From: Subsaximicrobium wynnwilliamsii | Lineage (GTDB): Bacteria; Bacteroidota; Bacteroidia; Flavobacteriales; Flavobacteriaceae | Direction: 5' to 3' | DNA: 64,000 bases | Assembly: GCF_007997225.1 (NCBI RefSeq) | Contig: NZ_VORM01000003.1 | Span: 1-64,000 of the forward strand | Part shown: positions 8,765 through 16,318 of the stretch, piece by piece | Position numbering within the stretch: position 1 is the stretch's first letter | How the letters are laid out: the number at the start of each line of letters is the position of its first letter | Notes under the pieces: generated by a model | The model's input: the letters and a program-made list of their open reading frames with translations, nothing else | Told to the model about the DNA's origin: nothing | The model's database searches: none | Program-made: the position numbers and the translations under genes

Positions 8765-9538
8765 TTAACCCGGCTGCTTCTCACTCAAATATTTCCAATA
8801 GCGTTTTGGTACGTGTTTGACATGTAGGGTCATGTTTTTTCTGGAGGCAATGTTGGTGCTCTTAAAATACGATTGCCATAAGGTTTGAAATTCCAGCTCT
8901 TGCTCGGTAAAAAAATCGGATTCGGTTTTAGTAAAATCGAAATTGGCTGGAAAATCAATCGTCATGATTTCTACTGAATGCCCATCATAAAGCAAACCGT
9001 ATTTCCGCTTGATGTCGTAAATAACCCATTTTTGATCGGCATAACGACGCTCAAAATGTTTGGAAATTAAGGGCAACACATTAAAATCGGGTTCAATACT
9101 GGCGAAATAGAGGTCATCTTTGGTCAAACGAAACCTCACAAAAGCTTCCATGCGATGTTTTTCTCTACCAACGCTTTTTGCGAGTTTGGAAGTTGCAAGC
9201 ACCGATGGATGCGAAAAATCGGTATCGACCTCAAAAAGATTTGCAAAAGCGTACTGTATGTAATCTAAAAGCACCTGCTCCACACCTACTTGCTCGCTTA
9301 AAAACGCATAATACAAGGACAGGCAGCCGCGTTTGGACAATTTAGACTGAAGGCCTTTCCAGACACGATTGGCTTTTTGCTCATCGGTAACAATCGTTTC
9401 GGGCTCTGAAAACAATCCGTTTTGGCATGACGAAGCTTTTTTAATGCTTAGCTGTTTCAGTTTATGTTCAAAGGCATAGAACACGCAGCTTAGAAAGCCG
9501 TCGAAAGTACCGTCGTAAAGAAGATGTCGCTGTTTCAT
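8765..9538 (-). CDS. TIGR03915 family putative DNA metabolism protein
   Basis: This 257-aa protein begins with the typical YDGTFDGFLSCVFYAFE segment of the TIGR03915/DUF4130 family. The family is nearly always encoded beside a TIGR03916 radical SAM protein, and in other lineages fused to a uracil-DNA-glycosylase-like domain, hence the DNA-repair label. No catalytic residues are known to me. Its ATG directly abuts the stop codon of the radical SAM gene (TAG-ATG, no gap), so the two are co-translated. The biochemical function is unknown. Confidence 0.85.
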   Translation of the reverse strand: MKQRHLLYDGTFDGFLSCVFYAFEHKLKQLSIKKASSCQNGLFSEPETIVTDEQKANRVWKGLQSKLSKRGCLSLYYAFLSEQVGVEQVLLDYIQYAFANLFEVDTDFSHPSVLATSKLAKSVGREKHRMEAFVRFRLTKDDLYFASIEPDFNVLPLISKHFERRYADQKWVIYDIKRKYGLLYDGHSVEIMTIDFPANFDFTKTESDFFTEQELEFQTLWQSYFKSTNIASRKNMTLHVKHVPKRYWKYLSEKQPG

Positions 9539-10801
9539 CTAAGCAAAGAGACTTAATTGGTTGCTGAGTGTCTTGGCGTATTTGCTAGTGGAATTCTGCA
9601 AAATCAAACCCTTGATCTTTTTCGAAGACAGATCGCGGCGTTCAAATTGATTACTATCACAAACTACAAAATACTGGGCGCGATTGAGTGCGATCCCGAT
9701 TTTTTTGAGATGCTCCCAATTGAGGCGTCTAAAGCGTCTTGCATTTAAAATCTTATAAACCGATTTCATCCCCAAACCGGGAATTCGCGCCAGCATGCGT
9801 TTATCGGCAGTATTGACATCCACAGGGAATTCGTGTAAGTTTCTCAAGGCCCAACCTAATTTGGGATCAATGTCCAGGTCCAGGTTCTGATGGGTTTCAT
9901 TGAGAATCTCGCTCACGTCAAAACCATAAAAACGCATCAGCCAATCGGTTTGATACAATCGATTTTCACGCATCATGGGCACGGCAGTCCCAATTTGGGG
10001 CAAGCGGGCGTCATAACTAATGGGTATATAACCCGAATAATACACCCGTTTTAGATTGTAAGTTTTGTAAAACAAATTGGAAGTCTGCATGATCTGAAAA
10101 TCATTCTCTCCAGAAGCACCAATAATCATTTGGGTACTTTGGCCAGCGGGAGCGAATTTTGGGGTGTTGCGAATGACTTTTTTTTCGGCTTGGTATTGAA
10201 CAATGTCATTCTTGACTTTGAGCATTGGCTTGATAAAATCCTCACGCTTTTTATCGGGTGCCAATCTTTTGAGACCTTCTTCGGTAGGAATTTCGATATT
10301 GACGCTCAATCGGTCGGCATACAGCCCTGCTTCATGCATCAACTCATCGGAAGCTCCTGGAATGGATTTAAGATGGATGTAGCCATTAAAATTTTCCTCG
10401 AGACGCAGTTTCTTCGCCACGGCCACCAAACGTTCCATGGTATAATTGGCATCCTTGAAAATCCCAGAACTCAAAAAAAGGCCTTCTATGTAATTTCGCC
10501 GGTAGAAACTGATGGTCAAATCCACCACTTCCTGCACCTTAAACGCGGCGCGCTTGATGTCATTGCTTTTTCGGGTCACACAATAAGCACAATCAAAGAT
10601 GCAATGGTTGGTCAATAAAATCTTGAGCAAGGAGACACATCGGCCATCTTCGGTATACGAGTGGCAAATGCCCATGCCAGACGCATCGCCTAAACCTTTG
10701 TTGGTATTATTGCGCTTGCTTCCGCTTGAAGAACAGGAAACATCGTATTTAGCGGCATCTGCTAAAATCTTTAATTTTTCTTGGGTACGTTGAAAGGACA
10801 A
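9539..10801 (-). CDS. Putative DNA modification/repair radical SAM protein (TIGR03916)
   Basis: This 420-aa protein carries a radical-SAM cluster of form CxxxCxxC at Cys67, Cys71 and Cys74 (CIFDCAYC); the third spacing is that of the canonical family. A helix-hairpin-helix DNA-binding segment follows near residues 330-380 (VDVNTADKRMLARIPGLGMKS). The combination points to a SAM-radical enzyme acting on DNA. Families of this type are annotated as putative DNA modification or repair enzymes, and the substrate is unknown. It is the first gene of a two-gene operon with the TIGR03915 protein. The upstream gap holds a heptamer array and the promoters of two divergent genes. Confidence 0.9.
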   Translation of the reverse strand: MSFQRTQEKLKILADAAKYDVSCSSSGSKRNNTNKGLGDASGMGICHSYTEDGRCVSLLKILLTNHCIFDCAYCVTRKSNDIKRAAFKVQEVVDLTISFYRRNYIEGLFLSSGIFKDANYTMERLVAVAKKLRLEENFNGYIHLKSIPGASDELMHEAGLYADRLSVNIEIPTEEGLKRLAPDKKREDFIKPMLKVKNDIVQYQAEKKVIRNTPKFAPAGQSTQMIIGASGENDFQIMQTSNLFYKTYNLKRVYYSGYIPISYDARLPQIGTAVPMMRENRLYQTDWLMRFYGFDVSEILNETHQNLDLDIDPKLGWALRNLHEFPVDVNTADKRMLARIPGLGMKSVYKILNARRFRRLNWEHLKKIGIALNRAQYFVVCDSNQFERRDLSSKKIKGLILQNSTSKYAKTLSNQLSLFA

Positions 10802-11128
10802 ATTGGGGGTTTTTTAAATTATTAATTGGGGGTTGAAATTGACTTAAGACCGCTTCGCTGTATGACTAGAGGCTAGAAACTAGAAACTAGAGGCTAGAGG
10901 CTAGAGGCTAGAGGCTAGAGATTAAAATTTATTGAATTAATGAGCGTCACGGAATTGTTATCTAACTTTTAATGAGGCGGTTTTAGATAGCCGAAGCATC
11001 TCTAAAAATACAATATCACAAATTTACCACTATATGTAGCTGGGTCTTGCTTCTGTTTGTAGTTAGTTAGTGTTAAAGTTTTTTATAAAAATTATTCTAT
11101 ATCGTGTAATTTCCTTAATATGTGGCTT
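10802..11128. other. Divergent intergenic region
   Basis: This gap separates the radical SAM gene from the metallopeptidase gene and should contain both promoters. It carries one copy of the dispersed motif AAGACCGCTTCGCTG at 10846-10860 and then the heptamer array. I see no small gene in it. Confidence 0.5.
10864..10921. repeat. Heptanucleotide tandem array (GAGGCTA type)
   Basis: About eight head-to-tail copies of a 7-base unit (CTAGAGG, with CTAGAAA variants) fill this part of the divergent intergenic gap. The last four copies are identical. Confidence 0.85.
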
Positions 11129-11752
11129 ATGAGATCATTGATTGTTTTATTAACCCTAACTGCCTTCTCTTCTTTCATGTCTGCACAAAACAAAGTAATT
11201 CCCGAGTCCATTGTTGATAATGTTGAAAAAGCATTGACGTATTATCCGCAATTGGAGGATACCAATATTGAATTCAGGTTTAAGAAAAACATCAAAAAAT
11301 CAACGATGCAGGCGCGTCCTACAATCGGCAGTTTTTTTAGGACTCGAAAAAATAGAAGGTATGTGATTTTAATCAGTGAGAAATTCAAGATCTCTGATGC
11401 CGAATATCGCACTCGCGATATTCCTTCAGATATTTTTGTGGGTTGGATTGGACATGAATTGGGTCATGTGTTGGATTATCAAGACCGCAGTAAATTGAAT
11501 TTGATCTGGTTTGGGCTGAATTATCTGTTTTCGGAAAATCACATTGTAGAAGCCGAACGCGCTGCAGATGCCTTCGCGGTCAAACAAGGAATGGAGGAAT
11601 ACATACTCAAAACAAAAAACTTTATTCTGAACAACGCCGATATAAGCCAAAACTATAAAAACCGCATCCAAAAATACTACCTCTCACCAGAAGAAATCAT
11701 GGAGCTGGTTAAAAAGCGCGCCGAGAAAGAGGATCAGGCCTTGGCGGATTGA
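11129..11752 (+). CDS. Secreted zincin-type metallopeptidase-like protein
   Basis: This protein of about 207 aa has an N-terminal signal peptide (MRSLIVLLTLTAFSSFMSAQ). The ATG at 11129 is preferred over 11120 because it gives a clean signal sequence. A zinc motif HELGH lies about 109 residues in, followed after some 30 residues by EAERAADAFA. This is the HExxH...E...D arrangement of gluzincins. The catalytic core suggests an exported or periplasmic peptidase; I do not recognise a more precise family. It stands alone, convergent with the GH3 acyl-adenylase gene. Confidence 0.8.
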   Translation: MRSLIVLLTLTAFSSFMSAQNKVIPESIVDNVEKALTYYPQLEDTNIEFRFKKNIKKSTMQARPTIGSFFRTRKNRRYVILISEKFKISDAEYRTRDIPSDIFVGWIGHELGHVLDYQDRSKLNLIWFGLNYLFSENHIVEAERAADAFAVKQGMEEYILKTKNFILNNADISQNYKNRIQKYYLSPEEIMELVKKRAEKEDQALAD

Positions 11753-11760
11753 ATTGAAGT

Positions 11761-11980
11761 ATCAGTCCTCAGTTTTCAGTCTTCAGTCTGCAGTCAATCT
11801 TCACTGGCTGTAATTGGTTTCAGTTAGAGTCTTCGGTCTTCCGTCTTCGGTCTGTCTTCGGTCTTCGGTCTGTCTTCCGTCTTCGGTCTTCGGTCTGTCT
11901 TCGGTCTTCCGTCTTCCGTCTTCCGTCTTCGGTCTTCGGTCTTCCGTCTTCCGTCTTCCGTCTTCCGTCTTCCGTCTTTT
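11761..11980. repeat. Heptanucleotide tandem array (CTTCGGT/CTTCCGT type)
   Basis: A long degenerate array of 7-base units begins as CTTCAGT/CAGTCTT at 11761-11795 and continues as CTTCGGT and CTTCCGT at 11828-11978, with occasional CTG interruptions that shift the phase. It separates two convergent genes. The units are reverse complements of those in the 36500-36709 array. Because 7 and 3 share no factor, any frame through it reads as a seven-residue repeat, which is an artefact. Confidence 0.9.
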
Positions 11981-12014
11981 TCTTTTCCCTACCCTCTACC
12001 CTCTGTCAAAACAA

Positions 12015-13538
12015 TCATTCCTCCAAAAACGCCTCCCATTCCGCGAACTTCTCCTCGTCCATGACCCGCTCCATTTTTACTTGTCCGCCCTTTTTCTTGT
12101 TCTTGGCGCTCCAATTATGGAAACGCTCTGGCGCTATCACTTTGACCTTAACACCTTTTAGAGCCTTGCCCCGAGCGACTTTATAATTTTTATTGGAAGA
12201 TTTCAAGGCCTCATCCAGATAATTTGCGATCTTGGATTCATCTGGATTTTCAAGTTCAGAACCCAAATACCAGAAGTGATAGAATTCGCCGTCCTCGCCT
12301 CGTTTGGCACAGATGGTATATTCTGGGAAGGTTGTTTCAAATTCATCTTCCAGCTCGCGCATGGCGGCATCCATTTTATTGACAGATAACTGAGAACCGA
12401 CGGTGTTCAAAAAGAATTTGGTACGCCCAGTGATCTTGATTTCGGCACGAGCCACATCAGTAAAGGTAATGGTATCGCCAATGAGGTAGCGCCAAGCGCC
12501 ACTCACGGTGGAGATGATGAGCACATATTCCTTATCCAGTTGCACATCCTTTAAGGTGATTGAGGGAGCATCGGCCACCAAAGAACCATCCTTATTGATA
12601 TATTCTGGTTTGAAGGGCACAAATTCAAAATAGATACCGCTATCGGTATTGAGCTGCATGGCATCGGTTTCCGGTCGCACTTGGGTGGCGATATAGCCTT
12701 CCGAAGCTAAATAGGTATCGATAACGATTACTGGTTTCCCCATAAGGGCTTGGAAGCTCTTCTTATAGGGACCGAAGGCAACACCTCCAGAGGTAAAGAC
12801 TTTAAGGTTAGGCCAAATTTCATGGATGTTGTCGAGTTTATGGTAAGCTATGACTTTCTGAATCATGAGTTCCATCCAGGATGGGATGCCACTTAGGGCT
12901 CCAATATCCCAATTTTTGGCACCTTCGGCAATACGTTGCACCCGAGAGTCCCAGTCGGCGATTTTAGCGATATCCTCACCCGGTTTGTAATAGCCCTTAA
13001 ACCAAAAAGGGATGTTGCTTGCCGTGATTCCGCTAATCTCACCTTCCAGATGTTTGTCGCGCTGCTCAAGATCGGTAGAACTCCCGAGCGCCATGATTTC
13101 CTTTTCGAAAAAATCGGATGGCAAATCGAAATTATTCAATGCAAAAATCTGTTTGATTCCCGCTTGTCTAATCGCTTCAATCATTTCATCGGTCACGGGA
13201 ATACGCTTACTGGTCTTGCCTGTGGTGCCAGAGCTCAAAGCAAAATAGGTAGGTGTCCCTGGCCAGGTCACATTGGTTTCGCCCTGGTGCATTTTATGCC
13301 ACCACTCCCCGTTCAATTTGTTGTAGTCAAAATACGGAAGCCGTTCCGCATAAGCTTTTGCGATATCATCGGCAGCCAAGATCTCCCCGAACTTATAATA
13401 GTTACCAAATTGGGTGTCTTTTGCTTTTTCCAGCAGTGTTTTCAAAATGGCTTGCTGTTTCTCAATGTGGTTGATTTCAAAAGAAAAACTGTCTTTTATA
13501 GTGATGATGCCTTTGATGATGTTTCCTAATATGGCCAT
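12015..13538 (-). CDS. GH3 auxin-responsive promoter family acyl-adenylase
   Basis: This 507-aa protein belongs to the bacterial branch of the GH3 family, ATP-dependent enzymes that adenylate carboxylic acids and conjugate them, usually to amino acids. The adenylate-forming P-loop motif appears as ALSSGTTGKTSKRIPV near residues 97-112. A second nucleotide-binding segment (VIDTYLASEGYIATQ) lies near the middle, and the C-terminal lysine-rich lid closes the protein. Bacterial substrates are unknown, and the plant-hormone name is only a family label. It is monocistronic and convergent with the metallopeptidase gene. Confidence 0.92.
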   Translation of the reverse strand: MAILGNIIKGIITIKDSFSFEINHIEKQQAILKTLLEKAKDTQFGNYYKFGEILAADDIAKAYAERLPYFDYNKLNGEWWHKMHQGETNVTWPGTPTYFALSSGTTGKTSKRIPVTDEMIEAIRQAGIKQIFALNNFDLPSDFFEKEIMALGSSTDLEQRDKHLEGEISGITASNIPFWFKGYYKPGEDIAKIADWDSRVQRIAEGAKNWDIGALSGIPSWMELMIQKVIAYHKLDNIHEIWPNLKVFTSGGVAFGPYKKSFQALMGKPVIVIDTYLASEGYIATQVRPETDAMQLNTDSGIYFEFVPFKPEYINKDGSLVADAPSITLKDVQLDKEYVLIISTVSGAWRYLIGDTITFTDVARAEIKITGRTKFFLNTVGSQLSVNKMDAAMRELEDEFETTFPEYTICAKRGEDGEFYHFWYLGSELENPDESKIANYLDEALKSSNKNYKVARGKALKGVKVKVIAPERFHNWSAKNKKKGGQVKMERVMDEEKFAEWEAFLEE

Positions 13539-13746
13539 AAATGGGTTGTTTGAATGGGATTGATTGCGGCGCTAAATTTAGGAAAATCCTGCTTTTTATT
13601 TCAGGGTTTTTGCCACGAATACACGAATTTTAGTTTTAATATTTTTTCAGCACAACCTTATATCTATTTCTCTAACTAACTCATTGTTATGAGTTCACTG
13701 AGTTATGATTACAAAAAAGCTCATTTGAGCGCTCAAAGTAATTTCC

Positions 13747-14064
13747 TTATGCTGCCAATGCCGTACAAGCTTCCGCACAAGCTCTACAAGATGCTGCACA
13801 GGCTTGGCAGTGGTCGTGGTCATGAGCTTCACATTGGATGGCGCACCAGGCACATACTTCTGCACAGATTTTACAATATTGGGCAGAAAATTCACTATCG
13901 GCACTTAAAAACTTGATACAGGCCAAACAGGCATCAATACACAATGCACAACATTTTGGGCAATCGTTCATGCTTTCCATGCCTGCCATTTTCATCAAAC
14001 AGTTTTGACATTCCACCAAACAGTCTTGGCAACGCTGGATACAACTCTTATATTCATTCTTCAT
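13747..14064 (-). CDS. Four-helix-bundle copper-binding protein (Csp-like, cysteine-rich)
   Basis: This 105-aa protein contains 21 cysteines, mostly spaced CxxC or CxxxC along predicted helices, plus a His-rich turn (EAHDHDHC). That matches the cytosolic copper-storage (Csp/DUF326) four-helix-bundle family, in which cysteines line the bundle core and hold many Cu(I) ions. There is no signal peptide when the start is placed at the ATG at 14064; an upstream in-frame start at 14106 would add 14 unrelated residues. It is a single gene divergent from the DUF421 gene. Confidence 0.88.
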   Translation of the reverse strand: MKNEYKSCIQRCQDCLVECQNCLMKMAGMESMNDCPKCCALCIDACLACIKFLSADSEFSAQYCKICAEVCAWCAIQCEAHDHDHCQACAASCRACAEACTALAA

Positions 14065-14164
14065 GACGATGTATTTTAGATTAGACCTCAAAATTGAGGA
14101 AATCATCCTAAAAAGCGTAATGCGATCCTAACAAAAACTAGCGCATTTGAATTAGCATATTGAA

Positions 14165-14752
14165 ATGGTTAAGCATCCTTCCGTTAAAGTCAAAATTTTA
14201 AATTTTTTTTACGATCTTAAAAGCCACTTAAAAAAGATACTCATGAACGATTGGTTTACTTATTCCGCAGAAAGTTTAATTGCTATTATTTTAACAGCTC
14301 TTGGCATTTACTTGGCTTTAGTCATTTACACACGAATTAGCGGTAAACGCAGTTTTTCGAAGTTGTCCAGCTTTGATTTTGCCATTACGGTGGCCATTGG
14401 TTCGATCATGGCGACCTCGATTTTGTCTAAATCGGTTTCCCTTGTCCAAGGCGCCGTTGGTTTGGGCATTCTCTATCTCATCCAAATGCTGGTCGCCCAT
14501 TTGAGGCGCTATCAAGCTGTACGGAAGCTCTTAGATAATAAACCCACTTTTTTAATGAAAGACGGTGTGGTCTTGGAGGCCAATTTGAAGAAATGCAAAG
14601 TCACACTGTCTGATGTTAAGGCGAAGCTGCGCGAGGCCAATGTGATCCAGGTATCTGAAATAAAAGCGGTTGTTTTTGAATCTACTGGAGATATATCAGT
14701 GCTTCATGGCGCTGAGGATAAGTCGATTGACGACTGGTTGATTGATTTTTGA
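14165..14752 (+). CDS. DUF421 (YetF family) membrane protein
   Basis: The product is a YetF/DUF421 protein: two or three N-terminal membrane helices (LIAIILTALGIYLALVIYTR, FAITVAIGSIMATSILS, GAVGLGILYLIQMLVA), the conserved ISGKRSFSKLSSFD link and a soluble C-terminal domain (PTFLMKDGVVLEANLKK). The family's role is poorly known; spore-associated members occur in Bacillus. The ATG at 14243 (MNDWFTYSAESL) is an attractive alternative start that would give the usual family N-terminus, since the first 26 residues look unlike the family. Confidence 0.85.
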   Translation: MVKHPSVKVKILNFFYDLKSHLKKILMNDWFTYSAESLIAIILTALGIYLALVIYTRISGKRSFSKLSSFDFAITVAIGSIMATSILSKSVSLVQGAVGLGILYLIQMLVAHLRRYQAVRKLLDNKPTFLMKDGVVLEANLKKCKVTLSDVKAKLREANVIQVSEIKAVVFESTGDISVLHGAEDKSIDDWLIDF

Positions 14753-15094
14753 TATGGATTAATTTTAAGTCTAAGACCGATTCTCTCGATTGGTACAGCA
14801 CAGATGTTAGGTAATAGCGTGTTGGTCAATATTTAGCGCAGAAATATTTTACAGGAATTAACTGAAAAAAAGTGTGACTTTTAGTTGACTGCTAAAAATT
14901 CATGTTCTAAAACGAATCAATAACCTAGGGGCAAGCCCACAATGTTTGAATTGAAAGATGTTCTTTGTATTTCTAGGCAAGCCTCGGGGATTAAAACCTC
15001 TGGAGGGATTAAAGAGCAGCTGCTTCTTTTCAAATAGAGGCATGCATATTAATGAAGATCATTAATAGACAATATACGTATTAAACGGAAGCAT
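14753..15094. other. Convergent intergenic gap with dispersed repeat
   Basis: There is no gene in this gap between the DUF421 and bshA stop codons. The part at 14925-15012 is a copy of a dispersed repeat also found at 20262-20352. The rest shows nothing I recognise. Confidence 0.5.
14925..15012 (-). repeat. Copy A of a 90-bp dispersed repeat, downstream of bshA
   Basis: This block matches 20262-20352 over its length with some substitutions and one 3-base gap. Shared phrases include GGGGCA-GCCCA, TGAATT-AAAGATGTT, GTATTTC, and AAAACCT-CTGGAGGGATT. Both copies lie just past the 3' end of a minus-strand gene and in the same orientation, so they may be transcribed as a 3' structure. Confidence 0.7.
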
Positions 15095-16231
15095 TCACTT
15101 CGCTAAACTTTTACGGATGGTTTCCTTGTAAATAGCCTCGTACATGGGCACCACTTCTGCAATCGCAAATTTGGAGGAGGCTTTCTTGGCATGATCCTTA
15201 AATTCTTGCAGCCGCTTGGGATCGCTCAATATATAGATTGCATTTTTAGACATGCTTTCCACATCGTTGACATCGCTGAGAAATCCAGTAACGCCGTCTA
15301 TATTGACTTCAGGGATTCCGCCCGTGTTGCTCGAGATCACTGGAACGCCAGAAGCCATGGCTTCTAAGGCTGCCAAGCCGAAACTTTCGGTGCGTGATGG
15401 CAAGAGAAACAAATCGCTAAAACAGAGTATTTTGTCAATCTCGTTACTGTTGCCGAAGAACACCACTTTATTACTAATCCCTAATTTCTCACAGAGTTCT
15501 TCAGCTGGTATACGCTCTGGACCTTCACCAACCATCATCAATTTGGCGGGCATCTGTTTTTGAATCTCATTAAAAATCTTGATAACATCTGGTATTTGCT
15601 TCACCTCCCTAAAATTGCTGATGTGGGTTATGATGCGCTCGTCTTCCGTAGCCATCATGCCGCGCTGGCAATCTGTAAACTTGGGCTCGTATTTTGATAA
15701 ATCGATGAAATTAGGAATGACCTTGATGTCCTTTTTAATATTGAACAAGCGCTCTGTGTCTTCCTTTAAACTTTGGGAAACCGAAGTCACTGCATCCGAT
15801 TTATTAATGCTGAAGGTCACTGCGGGTTTATAAAATGGATGACTCCCCACCAATGTAATATCGGTACCGTGAAGGGTTGTGACAATGGGCAGATTGATAT
15901 CTTCCTCCTTAAGCATTTGCTTGGCCATATAGGCTGCATAGGCATGCGGAATGGCGTAATGCACGTGCAAAACCTCAATTTGATGAAGCTTTACCATATC
16001 TACCAACTTACTTGACAAAGCAAGTTCATAGGGCTGGTACAAAAACAAGGGATATTCTGGCACGTTTACTTCATGGTAGTGCACGTTGTTGCCCAAAAGA
16101 TCCAGTCGCACAGGCTGACTGTAGGTGATAAAATGGATTTCATGACCGCGCTTGGACAGTTCCAGGCCTAACTCTGTAGCCACCACGCCACTGCCTCCAA
16201 AAGTTGGGTAACATACAATTCCTATTTTCAT
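15095..16231 (-). CDS. bshA: N-acetyl-alpha-D-glucosaminyl L-malate synthase BshA
   Basis: This 378-aa GT4-family glycosyltransferase carries the distinctive BshA N-terminus MKIGIVCYPTFGGSGVVATE and the LHVHYAIPHAYAA and TTLHGTDITLVG segments. The C-terminal half has the GT4 nucleotide-sugar site (RTESFGLAALEAMASGVPVI). BshA joins UDP-GlcNAc to L-malate, the first step of bacillithiol synthesis in the cytoplasm, so the organism probably makes bacillithiol as its low-molecular-weight thiol. The other bsh genes are not in this window. It is monocistronic, with a dispersed repeat past its 3' end. Confidence 0.95.
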   Translation of the reverse strand: MKIGIVCYPTFGGSGVVATELGLELSKRGHEIHFITYSQPVRLDLLGNNVHYHEVNVPEYPLFLYQPYELALSSKLVDMVKLHQIEVLHVHYAIPHAYAAYMAKQMLKEEDINLPIVTTLHGTDITLVGSHPFYKPAVTFSINKSDAVTSVSQSLKEDTERLFNIKKDIKVIPNFIDLSKYEPKFTDCQRGMMATEDERIITHISNFREVKQIPDVIKIFNEIQKQMPAKLMMVGEGPERIPAEELCEKLGISNKVVFFGNSNEIDKILCFSDLFLLPSRTESFGLAALEAMASGVPVISSNTGGIPEVNIDGVTGFLSDVNDVESMSKNAIYILSDPKRLQEFKDHAKKASSKFAIAEVVPMYEAIYKETIRKSLAK

Positions 16232-16318
16232 GGCTGTATTATTTATAATCTACGTCTGTCAACAATTGAATGTTTTTTCATGCTGACATTGGATTAAAAT
16301 TTTCAATTTTTTAGACAC

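Noticed and set aside
11814-12161. Plus-strand frame with LPSSVFG-type seven-residue repeats
   Set aside because: It only translates the 7-base array and then the antisense of the GH3 acyl-adenylase gene.
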